From Doryteuthis pealeii (Eukaryota > Mollusca > Cephalopoda > Myopsida > Loliginidae), in the NCBI GenBank assembly GCA_023376005.1, contig CM042157.1, forward strand, positions 67,282,479 to 67,346,478: DNA of 64,000 nt, written 5' to 3'. A program made the translations under genes and the position numbers. Below, in pieces: positions 32,863 to 45,900 of the stretch. Position 1 is the first letter of the stretch. The number at the start of each line of letters is the position of its first letter. A model generated the notes under the pieces. The model was not told where the DNA came from and searched no databases. It saw nothing but the letters and a program-made list of their open reading frames with translations.

Positions 32863-33204
32863 TTGAGTTACAGTCTTTGGTGCGCTAAATGCACACAAAC
32901 TGGGATGCTTTCTGGGGCTGCTGGATTTTCTCTCTTTTCTGTCGAGGCTACTCTCCTCTCTGCTTCACCCCTCTCCGTGCCTTGCTTAACGTTGAGGCGC
33001 CAGGCCGCTCTATTTTTTGCATCTACCTCTCAGATGTTTGTATCAAGATGGCATATCCTCATAGCTCTCCTGCGGACATCTTTAAATCGTAGGCATGGTC
33101 TACTAACCGATCGGGAACCTTTTACTAATTCGTCGTACAAAAGATCTTTTGGGATGCGTCCATTTTCCATTTTCCTGACATGTCCAAGCCAACGAAGCGC
33201 CTAA
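32863..33204 (-). pseudogene. non-LTR retrotransposon (LINE) C-terminal fragment
   Basis: The minus strand reads LRWLGHVRKMENGRIPKDLL then VSRPCLRFKDVCRRAMR. One stop follows, then VDAKNRAAWRLNVKQGTERG. This RWxGHxxRM...GRP..R(W/F)KDxxKRD...W..ER.. block is the standard C-terminus of many invertebrate LINE reverse transcriptases. A 30-bp A/T run and an unplaced stretch lie just beside it. Confidence 0.85.
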
Positions 33205-34047
33205 AATATATTAAGAGAACTTTAAATTATTGTCTCAACTTTGAACTGTCTGAAAATAATTTAGATTAAATCGGATTTCATGATTCATATTGGGCAAATT
33301 CAGACGATAGAAGTTTGTTTGTTGGTTGGTTGGTTGGTTTTTACAGCATGTCAACCCATTGGTTTATTTGCTGCTGACCACAAGCTGGTGGCTGATCAAT
33401 ACTAGCTGGGTCACCCAGGTGAAGAGGTATGATGTTGCAAGACCCGAAATGCCAAAGGATCTTGGGATTACATCACTGACTATGTGGTCAGTGGCACCTT
33501 TTGGGCATATTCCTTGATATACAATTCATGTGAATAAATGCCAGTTCATATTTAGACGACCAGTTAGCAGCATCTCAGTATCGTTTTGGCCAGGGACCTG
33601 CCCAGCAGTTCAACTATCCTTTTCAGGACATAAATCCAACTACATGCGAACTGTCCTTTTCAGGACAAAAATTCAACTATTTGTATCGTTTGTTAATACC
33701 AAATAAAATTGGAGATTTTTAACTTAATCAAATTGTCTTTGTTATCTTTGCCTTAGATTTTGTTATTTCTTTCTGTTATATAATTTATGAGCAGTCATAA
33801 AATTATGAACGTACCTGTAGTTAGAATTTTGAATAGGATCTGTTAGACTTAAAAATGACGGGGTCTGTGGAAGGTTACTGGGCTGATTAGTGACAACGGT
33901 GACATTCCAACTGATCTTCTGGTATACAGGTGCAAGAAAAAGTTTTAGTTGAGTTAGTCAGATGCCAGCCAGCACCCTATCAGAGAGGATTTTTTTCTTA
34001 ATATAAATAGATCACTAAGTAGGCCTGAGTCTATTCTAGTAGTGACC

Positions 34048-34232
34048 AGGTTTGAATTCAGAGTTTTTCTTCTCCTAGACTGGTTGCTGGGGGGGGGAAT
34101 AGTTGGATTCATACTTTTCCCAAGGGTATTAGCGTTATGTGAACTGTGGCCCCATCCAGGAATTGAACTCGGGTTGACGAGATCATTTCCTGCGACTGTA
34201 ACCAGTACACTACCACAGCGCGCACTAGATGT
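34048..34232 (-). mobile_element. SINE-A fragment (minus)
   Basis: From CAGGTTTGAATTCAGAG to the head near CTGTAACCAGTACACTACC. A G run replaces the middle of the element. Confidence 0.72.
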
Positions 34233-34511
34233 CTCTTAGGGTTCGCAACTCACCCCGGCGGAATCATGGGCAGGGTTAAAAATAAAAGCTTGATCAAGAA
34301 ACAACCAAGTCTTGTTGTATTAATTAAATGAAACAAACAATGACCAGACCAGACCAGACCAGCCCAAAGAGGAATCAACAGAAATAAGAAGACCAACCAT
34401 TAAAAGAAGCCTAACAGATCAACGACAGAAAATGGCGACGAGTTAGCAGGAACCAGTAAAAACCGTAATCAGAGGTGTAATCAAGTAAGAATCACCACCT
34501 ATCGTCTAATC

Positions 34512-34970
34512 CAGGGGTTCCCAACCTTTTTCAGCTCATGGCCCACTTTGAAACCAGAATTCTTTTGTGGCCCATGAAATTATTATAATAGAAAAAATAT
34601 TTCCATTTTACATAAGATATTTATTCAATCAAGATACTACCATATTAACACACACACACTTTATCTCAAGTATCTAAACTACATATACTTTTCAGTTCCA
34701 ATTTAATGACTATTCAATATCTAATTTTGCAATTTTCCTATATATATTATGTTGCAAAAAACAACAAAGCTTTCACAAAAAAAAAAAAAAAAAGACTTGA
34801 AGAAACAATTCTTCACCTTTAAAATAATCAACCATTTCAAAATATGAATTATCATAAGAAAGGAACTTGGTTTCAAATACACTTATATATAGAATTATAA
34901 TATTTCCTTGGCCCACCTGAAATTTGCTGTGGCCCATTTTGCCCATGTGGCCATAGGTTGGGAACCACTG
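34512..34970. mobile_element. non-autonomous hAT element
   Basis: 459 bp with ends CAGGGGTTCCCAACC and GGTTGGGAACCACTG, the widespread hAT terminal sequence. Flanks GTCTAATC and ATCCAATC agree at 6 of 8. The inner ends carry GGCCCAC on both sides. No transposase is present. Confidence 0.85.
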
Positions 34971-35097
34971 ATCCAATCTATCTGTCTCTCTGTCTCTCCT
35001 CCGAGTACTAAGAAGGGTATATAACACTTTCAAACATTTATGGCCACGAGATCATCATTGACCCTGCACAAATATACCATTGATTATGCAGTAAAAT

Positions 35098-35337
35098 CGG
35101 TAGGGTGGCCTAAAGTCGGTATCAGCCTATCGGCGAGGGAGTATATCCCTTTTTCACTAGCGGTAGACCAAGGAGATGGTTTTTGCGTCTGAAGTGGAGC
35201 GCCACACCTACCATCAGCTCTTACTTATCCGCACAGATCCCTGTCTAACTCAAAACGCTGAGTTGGCGTGGGCCAGTTTCGACTAGGAACCTTGTGGTTT
35301 TTTAGCCGAACGCTCTACCGACTGAGGCTAACTCGAA
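35098..35337 (-). mobile_element. SINE-B (minus), near complete
   Basis: The body matches 58688-58930 reversed. The head at the right reads, on the minus strand, CTCAGTCGGTAGAGCGTTCGG. The B box is degraded. Confidence 0.82.
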
Positions 35338-35399
35338 CCTATTGATTATGTAAAGATGCGTAAAAAGAAGAAAAGAAAAAGAAAGAAGAAAAATATAAA

Positions 35400-35528
35400 T
35401 AGAGCTGATGGTAGTTGTGCGCTCCACCTCAGATGCTAAAAATAATCTCCTGGTCTAGCGCTATTGGAAAAGAGGATAGACTCCCTCGCTGTCTGGCTGA
35501 TACCGACTTTAGGCCGCCCCCGTCGACT
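35400..35528 (+). mobile_element. SINE-B body (plus)
   Basis: GAGCTGATGGTAGTTGTG, CCTGGTCTAGCGCTATTGG and GGCTGATACCGACTTTAGGC. The head is missing. Confidence 0.8.
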
Positions 35529-35694
35529 TTACTTACTTTATACTATATAGACTTTAGTTTAAGAAGGGTTGTTGATTAAACTAAAAATCAAAGTTTCACC
35601 CTCTATTTCAAATAGAAGTGTAACCATTGTGTTCTAATTTAAGAAAGGCTACCACCTCTTCATATATGAACTCTGATTGACAGTTATGGGTGGC

Positions 35695-35925
35695 AAGGGG
35701 TTTAATATTTTAGGTTATAAAAAGGTAGCTGTTGTTATTTCTGGTGGCATGTTCCTAGGGTTTGCTTTAACCCCATCTTATTTGGTGGTCGCGCTGAAAA
35801 GGAAGGATTCAAGGAACGAAAAATGAAGAGACAAAGACAAAAGGTGGTTTATGAAATTTAAGGCTTTATTCAAGCCAGTGCATAGCCACAACGTGGCCAG
35901 TAAGTAGTGACTAGACACAGTTTAA
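35695..35925 (-). mobile_element. LTR family B, truncated and indel-rich
   Basis: TATGGGTGGCAAGGGGTTTAA to the GACACAGTTTAAGGCC region. Many one-base differences from 27166-27574 suggest either age or poor consensus before the gap. Confidence 0.7.
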
Positions 35926-35989
35926 GGCCTAAATCTCTCTGGTCTAGCGCTAAGAAAAGGGGAAAGACTCCCGCTCGCAAATTATTGGA

Positions 35990-36720
35990 ATTCCATTTTA
36001 ATTATCTTCCTAGGGGGCGAATCGCCAACATCGTATGTTGCGCCAAAAACCAACAACTTTACTTATCACGGAGCACTCAACTGATTGTAGTCGCGTGAAT
36101 AGCGAGCCCTAAACTTCACTATCGCATAGGCAGTTACTGAGGAGAGACGTAATAAAAGCTCTCGTCTCGCAAGCCCAAAAAACAGGGCTCAACTTATGCT
36201 ACTGAACCGTCGACCTTGGACTGAGGCATTTTTTTCACAGCACACTTTCGAAGGCTATTGTGTCCGCATCTGGCAAGGCGGTCACAATAGCACAGCTACA
36301 GAAGGCCAGAAAGACCAAATAAGTCTACTTGAGAAGGGCCCGCCATCCATCGTCATTTTAAAGAACTGTTACCGCGGGGCGAGAGCTTCTAAAATAAGCA
36401 TCCCCCACCATTACTTATCACCGAACACGGTTACCGAGGAAGAACGAAGAAAACGTCGATAGAAAACGTCTTATCAACAACTTCCTACCAACGAACAGAT
36501 ACCGGTTTTCCCTACCGGAACTGCTGCTTAACTCTCAGATAAGTCTTAGTAGCAATACCAATAATTATGCAAAAACATTTTATTGTATTTTGTAATAGCA
36601 TAGTGTCCTGCATTTACTTTCGTGTTTGTTCTTCTTTTTGTCCGATCAATATTGCCTACACCGTACGGAGAATAGAGCTCCTTCGAATCGCCGTAATATT
36701 CTTTAAAATGTTAAGGCAAT
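35990..36720 (+). repeat. unclassified dispersed repeat, family H (copy 2)
   Basis: A diverged copy of 29310-29940 with many single-base gains and losses and several inserts. It approaches the assembly gap, so some of the indels may be consensus errors. Confidence 0.55.
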
Positions 36721-36865
36721 TAACATGGATTAGATTAATGTCGTGCCTTAGATTATATGATTTTTTTTTAAATTTTTTATTTTGATTACATCTACAAATT
36801 AATTTTCGTTGACTAAATCTTAGCTGGCTGAAATGTCCCCAGTAACGCTAGTTTGGTTATTGTTG

Positions 36866-36881
36866 TTTACGGCATATTAAC
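36866..36881 (+). mobile_element. family C start, cut by the gap
   Basis: TTGTTTACGGCATATTAAC matches the family C 5' region and runs into the Ns. The satellite on the far side, whose monomer contains the family C tail, is in the same orientation. Confidence 0.6.
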
Positions 36882-36981
36882 NNNNNNNNNNNNNNNNNNN
36901 NNNNNNNNNNNNNNNNNNNNNNNNNNNNNNNNNNNNNNNNNNNNNNNNNNNNNNNNNNNNNNNNNNNNNNNNNNNNNNNNN
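36882..36981. other. assembly gap of 100 N
   Basis: Exactly 100 N, the conventional size for a gap of unknown length. Confidence 0.99.
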
Positions 36982-39900
36982 CTTAAGTTAGAAAAACAGA
37001 TATTAAAAAAATGAATGTTATTTTGTTGACAAAACTGATTCAATAGTGCTAGGGTTTGACATGACAGCGATGATCAGGGGAGCGTCTCCAACCACCATCT
37101 AGTAAGTAAGAAAAACAGGATAGACTAGGAAATGTTTGAAACTCTGAATCATATAGGTAGTGCGTAGGGTTGACTGAACCAGCCGATTACTCAAGGGGGA
37201 GGCGTCTCCAACCACATCTATATAAGAAGTAAGAAAAACAGGTATAAGATTGAATGTTTAAACTGAATAATAGGTGCTAGGTTTACATGACCAGCGATTA
37301 TCAGCTGGGGAGGCGATCTCCAACCACCCATCTGTAGGTTAAGTAAGAAAAACAGGTATGAAGACATGAAGGTTTGAAACCTGAATCATATAGGTGCTAG
37401 GGTTTTGACAGACCAGCCGATTGATCAGTGGGGAGGGGTCTCCAACCACCCATCTAGCTTAAGTAAAGAAAAAAAACAGGTATAAGACATGAAAGTTTGA
37501 AACTGAATCATATAGGGTGCTAGGCGTTTGAATGACAGCGATTGATCATGGGGGAGGCGTCTCCAACCACCCATCTAGCTTAAGTAAGAAAAAACAGGTA
37601 TAAGACATGAAGTGTTTGAAACTGAATCAATAGGTGCTAGGGTTTGACATGACAGCCGATTGATCAGGGGGAGGCGTCTCCAACCACCATCTAGCTAAGT
37701 AAGAAAAAACAGGTATAAGACATGAAATGTTTGAAACTGAACATATAGGTGCTAGGTTTGACATGACCAGCCGATTGATCAGGGGGGAGCGTCTCAACCA
37801 CCCATCTAGCTTAAGTAAGAAAAAACATATAAGACATGAAGTGTTTGAAACTGAATCATATAGGTGCTAGGTTTGACATGACCAGCGATTGATCAGGGGA
37901 GGCGTCTCCAACCACCCATCTAGCTTAAGTAAGAAAAAACAGGTATAAGACATGAAATGTTTGAAACTGAATTCATATAGCAGGTTTGACATGACCAGCC
38001 GATGATCAGGGAGGCGCTCCAACCACCCATCTAGCTTAAGTAAGAAAAAACAGGTATAGACATGAATGTTTTTGAAACTGAATCATATAGGTGCTAGGTT
38101 TGACATGACCAGCCGATTGATCAGGGGGAGGCGTCTCCAACCACCCATCTAGCTTAAGTAAGAAAAAACAGGTATAAGACATGAAGTGTTTGAAACTGAA
38201 TCATATAGGTGCTAGGGTTTGACATGACCAGCCGATTGATCAGGGGGGAGGCGTCTCCAACCACCCATCTAGCTTAAGTAAGAAAAAACAGGTATAAGAC
38301 ATGAAGTGTTTGAAACTGAATCATATAGGTGCTAGGGTTTGACATGACCAGCCGATTGATCAGGGGGAGGCGTCTCCAACCACCCATCTAGCTTAAGTAA
38401 GAAAAAAAGGTATAAGACATGAAGTGTTTGAAACTGAATCATATAGGTGCTAGGGTTTGACATGACCAGCCGATTGATCAGTGGGGAGGCGTCTCCAACC
38501 ACCCATCTAGCTTAAGTAAGAAAAAACAGGTATAAGACATGAAGTGTTTGAAACTGAATCATATAGGTGCTAGGGTTTGACATGACCAGCCGATTGATCA
38601 GGGGGGAGGTCTCCAACCACCCATCTAGCTTAAGTAAGAAAAAAACAGTATAAGACATGAAGTGTTTGAAACTGAATCATATAGGTGCTAGGGTTTGACA
38701 TGACCAGCCGATTGATCAGTGGGGAGGCGTCTCCAACCACCCATCTAGCTTAAGTAAGAAAAAACAGGTATAAGACATGAAATGTTTGAAACTGAATCAT
38801 ATAGGTGCTAGGGTTTGACATGACCAGCCGATTGATCAGTGGGGAGGCGTCTCCAACCACCCATCTAGCTTAAGTAAGAAAAAACAGGTATAAGACATGA
38901 AATGTTTGAAACTGAATCATATAGGTGCTAGGGTTTGACATGACCAGCCGATTGATCAGGGGGAGGCGTCTCCAACCACCCATCTAGCTTAAGTAAGAAA
39001 AAACAGGTATAAGACATGAAATGTTTGAAACTGAATCATATAGGTGCTAGGGTTTGACATGACCAGCCGATTGATCAGGGGGGAGGCGTCTCCAACCACC
39101 CATCTAGCTTAAGTAAGAAAAAACAGGTATAAGACATGAAGTGTTTGAAACTGAATCATATAGGTGCTAGGGTTTGACATGACCAGCCGATTGATCAGGG
39201 GGAGGCGTCTCCAACCACCCATCTAGCTTAAGTAAGAAAAACAGGTATAAGACATGAAATGTTTGAAACTGAATCATATAGGTGCTAGGGTTTGACATGA
39301 CCAGCCGATTGATCAGGGGGAGGCGTCTCCAACCACCCATCTAGCTTAAGTAAGAAAAAACAGGTATAAGACATGAAGTGTTTGAAACTGAATCATATAG
39401 GTGCTAGGGTTTGACATGACCAGCCGATTGATCAGTGGGGAGGCGTCTCCAACCACCCATCTAGCTTAAGTAAGAAAAAACAGGTATAAGACATGAAATG
39501 TTTGAAACTGAATCATATAGGTGCTAGGGTTTGACATGACCAGCCGATTGATCAGGGGGAGGCGTCTCCAACCACCCATCTAGCTTAAGTAAGAAAAAAC
39601 AGGTATAAGACATGAAATGTTTGAAACTGAATCATATAGGTGCTAGGGTTTGACATGACCAGCCGATTGATCAGTGGGGAGGCGTCTCCAACCACCCATC
39701 TAGCTTAAGTAAGAAAAACAGGTATAAGACATGAAATGTTTGAAACTGAATCATATAGGTGCTAGGGTTTGACATGACCAGCCGATTGATCAGTGGGGAG
39801 GCGTCTCCAACCACCCATCTAGCTTAAGTAAGAAAAAAACAGGTATAAGACATGAAATGTTTGAAACTGAATCATATAGGTGCTAGGGTTTGACATGACC

Positions 39901-42900
39901 AGCCGATTGATCAGGGGGAGGCGTCTCCAACCACCCATCTAGCTTAAGTAAGAAAAAACAGGTATAAGACATGAAGTGTTTGAAACTGAATCATATAGGT
40001 GCTAGGGTTTGACATGACCAGCCGATTGATCAGTGGGGAGGCGTCTCCAACCACCCATCTAGCTTAAGTAAGAAAAAACAGGTATAAGACATGAATGTTT
40101 GAAACTGAATCATATAGGTGCTAGGGTTTGACATGACCAGCCGATTGATCAGGGGGGAGGCGTCTCCAACCACCCATCTAGCTTAAGTAAGAAAAACAGG
40201 TATAAGACATGAAGTGTTTGAAACTGAATCATATAGGTGCTAGGGTTTGACATGACCAGCCGATTGATCAGGGGGAGGCGTCTCCAACCACCCATCTAGC
40301 TTAAGTAAGAAAAAACAGGTATAAGACATGAAGTGTTTGAAACTGAATCATATAGGTGCTAGGGTTTGACATGACCAGCCGATTGATCAGTGGGGAGGCG
40401 TCTCCAACCACCCATCTAGCTTAAGTAAGAAAAAACAGGTATAAGACATGAAATGTTTGAAACTGAATCATATAGGTGCTAGGGTTTGACATGACCAGCC
40501 GATTGATCAGTGGGGAGGCGTCTCCAACCACCCATCTAGCTTAAGTAAGAAAAAACAGGTATAAGACATGAAGTGTTTGAAACTGAATCATATAGGTGCT
40601 AGGGTTTGACATGACCAGCCGATTGATCAGTGGGGAGGCGTCTCCAACCACCCATCTAGCTTAAGTAAGAAAAAACAGGTATAAGACATGAAATGTTTGA
40701 AACTGAATCATATAGGTGCTAGGGTTTGACATGACCAGCCGATTGATCAGGGGAGGCGTCTCCAACCACCCATCTAGCTTAAGTAAGAAAAAACAGGTAT
40801 AAGACATGAAATGTTTGAAACTGAATCATATAGGTGCTAGGGTTTGACATGACCAGCCGATTGATCAGGGGGAGGCGTCTCCAACCACCCATCTAGCTTA
40901 AGTAAGAAAAAACAGGTATAAGACATGAAGTGTTTGAAACTGAATCATATAGGTGCTAGGGTTTGACATGACCAGCCGATTGATCAGTGGGGAGGCGTCT
41001 CCAACCACCCATCTAGCTTAAGTAAGAAAAAACAGGTATAAGACATGAAATGTTTGAAACTGAATCATATAGGTGCTAGGGTTTGACATGACCAGCCGAT
41101 TGATCAGGGGGAGGCGTCTCCAACCACCCATCTAGCTTAAGTAAGAAAAAACAGGTATAAGACATGAAGTGTTTGAAACTGAATCATATAGGTGCTAGGG
41201 TTTGACATGACCAGCCGATTGATCAGTGGGGAGGCGTCTCCAACCACCCATCTAGCTTAAGTAAGAAAAACAGGTATAAGACATGAAATGTTTGAAACTG
41301 AATCATATAGGTGCTAGGGTTTGACATGACCAGCCGATTGATCAGGGGGAGGCGTCTCCAACCACCCATCTAGCTTAAGTAAGAAAAAACAGGTATAAGA
41401 CATGAAGTGTTTGAAACTGAATCATATAGGTGCTAGGGTTTGACATGACCAGCCGATTGATCAGTGGGGAGGCGTCTCCAACCACCCATCTAGCTTAAGT
41501 AAGAAAAAACAGGTATAAGACATGAAGTGTTTGAAACTGAATCATATAGGTGCTAGGGTTTGACATGACCAGCCGATTGATCAGTGGGGAGGCGTCTCCA
41601 ACCACCCATCTAGCTTAAGTAAGAAAAAACAGGTATAAGACATGAAATGTTTGAAACTGAATCATATAGGTGCTAGGGTTTGACATGACCAGCCGATTGA
41701 TCAGTGGGGAGGCGTCTCCAACCACCCATCTAGCTTAAGTAAGAAAAAACAGGTATAAGACATGAAGTGTTTGAAACTGAATCATATAGGTGCTAGGGTT
41801 TGACATGACCAGCCGATTGATCAGTGGGGAGGCGTCTCCAACCACCCATCTAGCTTAAGTAAGAAAAAACAGGTATAAGACATGAAGTGTTTGAAACTGA
41901 ATCATATAGGTGCTAGGGTTTGACATGACCAGCCGATTGATCAGGGGGGAGGCGTCTCCAACCACCCATCTAGCTTAAGTAAGAAAAAACAGGTATAAGA
42001 CATGAAATGTTTGAAACTGAATCATATAGGTGCTAGGGTTTGACATGACCAGCCGATTGATCAGGGGGAGGCGTCTCCAACCACCCATCTAGCTTAAGTA
42101 AGAAAAAACAGGTATAAGACATGAAATGTTTGAAACTGAATCATATAGGTGCTAGGGTTTGACATGACCAGCCGATTGATCAGGGGGAGGCGTCTCCAAC
42201 CACCCATCTAGCTTAAGTAAGAAAAAACAGGTATAAGACATGAAATGTTTGAAACTGAATCATATAGGTGCTAGGGTTTGACATGACCAGCCGATTGATC
42301 AGGGGGAGGCGTCTCCAACCACCCATCTAGCTTAAGTAAGAAAAAACAGGTATAAGACATGAAGTGTTTGAAACTGAATCATATAGGTGCTAGGGTTTGA
42401 CATGACCAGCCGATTGATCAGTGGGGGAGGCGTCTCCAACCACCCATCTAGCTTAAGTAAGAAAAAACAGGTATAAGACATGAAATGTTTGAAACTGAAT
42501 CATATAGGTGCTAGGGTTTGACATGACCAGCCGATTGATCAGGGGGAGGCGTCTCCAACCACCCATCTAGCTTAAGTAAGAAAAAACAGGTATAAGACAT
42601 GAAATGTTTGAAACTGAATCATATAGGTGCTAGGGTTTGACATGACCAGCCGATTGATCAGGGGGGCGTCTCCAACCACCCATCTAGCTTAAGTAAGAAA
42701 AAACAGGTATAAGACATGAAGTGTTTGAAACTGAATCATATAGGTGCTAGGGTTTGACATGACCAGCCGATTGATCAGGGGGAGGCGTCTCCAACCACCC
42801 ATCTAGCTTAAGTAAGAAAAACAGGTATAAGACATGAAATGTTTGAAACTGAATCATATAGGTGCTAGGGTTTGACATGACCAGCCGATTGATCAGTGGG

Positions 42901-45900
42901 GAGGCGTCTCCAACCACCCATCTAGCTTAAGTAAGAAAAAACAGGTATAAGACATGAAATGTTTGAAACTGAATCATATAGGTGCTAGGGTTTGACATGA
43001 CCAGCCGATTGATCAGTGGGGAGGCGTCTCCAACCACCCATCTAGCTTAAGTAAGAAAAAACAGGTATAAGACATGAAATGTTTGAAACTGAATCATATA
43101 GGTGCTAGGGTTTGACATGACCAGCCGATTGATCAGGGGGGAGGCGTCTCCAACCACCCATCTAGCTTAAGTAAGAAAAAACAGGTATAAGACATGAATG
43201 TTTGAAACTGAATCATATAGGTGCTAGGGTTTGACATGACCAGCCGATTGATCAGGGGGAGGCGTCTCCAACCACCCATCTAGCTTAAGTAAGAAAAAAC
43301 AGGTATAAGACATGAAGTGTTTGAAACTGAATCATATAGGTGCTAGGGTTTGACATGACCAGCCGATTGATCAGGGGAGGCGTCTCCAACCACCCATCTA
43401 GCTTAAGTAAGAAAAAACAGGTATAAGACATGAAGTGTTTGAAACTGAATCATATAGGTGCTAGGGTTTGACATGACCAGCCGATTGATCAGGGGGAGGC
43501 GTCTCCAACCACCCATCTAGCTTAAGTAAGAAAAAACAGGTATAAGACATGAAGTGTTTGAAACTGAATCATATAGGTGCTAGGGTTTGACATGACCAGC
43601 CGATTGATCAGTGGGAGGCGTCTCCAACCACCCATCTAGCTTAAGTAAGAAAAAACAGGTATAAGACATGAAGTGTTTGAAACTGAATCATATAGGTGCT
43701 AGGTTTGACATGACCAGCCGATTGATCAGGGGGAGGCGTCTCCAACCACCCATCTAGCTTAAGTAAGAAAAAACAGGTATAAGACATGAAGTGTTTGAAA
43801 CTGAATCATATAGGTGCTAGGGTTTGACATGACCAGCCGATTGATCAGTGGGGAGGCGTCTCCAACCACCCATCTAGCTTAAGTAAGAAAAAACAGGTAT
43901 AAGACATGAAGTGTTTGAAACTGAATCATATAGGTGCTAGGGTTTGACATGACCAGCCGATTGATCAGTGGGAGGCGTCTCCAACCACCCATCTAGCTTA
44001 AGTAAGAAAAAACAGGTATAAGACATGAAGTGTTTGAAACTGAATCATATAGGTGCTAGGGTTTGACATGACCAGCCGATTGATCAGTGGGGAGGCGTCT
44101 CCAACCACCCATCTAGCTTAAGTAAGAAAAAACAGGTATAAGACATGAATGTTTGAAACTGAATCATATAGGTGCTAGGTTTGACATGACCAGCCGATTG
44201 ATCAGTGGGAGGCGTCTCCAACCACCCATCTAGCTTAAGTAAGAAAAAACAGGTATAAGACATGAAATGTTTGAAACTGAATCATATAGGTGCTAGGGTT
44301 TGACATGACCAGCCGATTGATCAGGGGGAGGCGTCTCCAACCACCCATCTAGCTTAAGTAAGAAAAAACAGGTATAAGACATGAAGTGTTTGAAACTGAA
44401 TCATATAGGTGCTAGGGTTTGACATGACCAGCCGATTGATCAGTGGGAGGCGTCTCCAACCACCCATCTAGCTTAAGTAAGAAAAAACAGGTATAAGACA
44501 TGAAGTGTTTGAAACTGAATCATATAGGTGCTAGGGTTTGACATGACCAGCCGATTGATCAGTGGGGAGGCGTCTCCAACCACCCATCTAGCTTAAGTAA
44601 GAAAAAACAGGTATAAGACATGAAATGTTTGAAACTGAATCATATAGGTGCTAGGGTTTGACATGACCAGCCGATTGATCAGTGGGGAGGCGTCTCCAAC
44701 CACCCATCTAGCTTAAGTAAGAAAAAACAGGTATAAGACATGAAGTGTTTGAAACTGAATCATATAGGTGCTAGGTTTGACATGACCAGCCGATTGATCA
44801 GTGGGGAGGCGTCTCCAACCACCCATCTAGCTTAAGTAAGAAAAAAACAGGTATAAGACATGAAGTGTTTGAAACTGAATCATATAGGTGCTAGGGTTTG
44901 ACATGACCAGCCGATTGATCAGTGGGGAGGCGTCTCCAACCACCCATCTAGCTTAAGTAAGAAAAAACAGGTATAAGACATGAAATGTTTGAAACTGAAT
45001 CATATAGGTGCTAGGGTTTGACATGACCAGCCGATTGATCAGTGGGAGGCGTCTCCAACCACCCATCTAGCTTAAGTAAGAAAAAAACAGGTATAAGACA
45101 TGAAGTGTTTGAAACTGAATCATATAGGTGCTAGGGTTTGACATGACCAGCCGATTGATCAGTGGGGAGGCGTCTCCAACCACCCATCTAGCTTAAGTAA
45201 GAAAAAACAGGTATAAGACATGAAGTGTTTGAAACTGAATCATATAGGTGCTAGGTTTGACATGACCAGCCGATTGATCAGGGGAGGCGTCTCCAACCAC
45301 CCATCTAGCTTAAGTAAGAAAAAACAGGTATAAGACATGAAGTGTTTGAAACTGAATCATATAGGTGCTAGGGTTTGACATGACCAGCCGATTGATCAGT
45401 GGGGAGGCGTCTCCAACCACCCATCTAGCTTAAGTAAGAAAAAACAGGTATAAGACATGAAATGTTTGAAACTGAATCATATAGGTGCTAGGTTTGACAT
45501 GACCAGCCGATTGATCAGGGGGAGGCGTCTCCAACCACCCATCTAGCTTAAGTAAGAAAAAAACAGGTATAAGACATGAAATGTTTGAAACTGAATCATA
45601 TAGGTGCTAGGGTTTGACATGACCAGCCGATTGATCAGGGGGAGGCGTCTCCAACCACCCATCTAGCTTAAGTAAGAAAAAACAGGTATAGACATGAAAT
45701 GTTTGAAACTGAATCATATAGGTGCTAGGGTTTGACATGACCAGCCGATTGATCAGGGGGAGGCGTCTCCAACCACCCATCTAGCTTAAGTAAGAAAAAA
45801 CAGGTATAAGACATGAAGTGTTTGAAACTGAATCATATAGGTGCTAGGGTTTGACATGACCAGCCGATTGATCAGGGGGAGGCGTCTCCAACCACCCATC

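Larger units (their letters stand above)
33774..35026. mobile_element. LTR family A with two nested insertions
   Basis: It starts TGTTATATAATTTATGAGC, ends GGGTATATAACA, and has CTTTC on both sides (33769-33773, 35027-35031). The body follows the LTR at 61121-61625. A SINE-A fragment (about 34048-34232) and a hAT-type element (34512-34970) lie inside. Confidence 0.8.
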
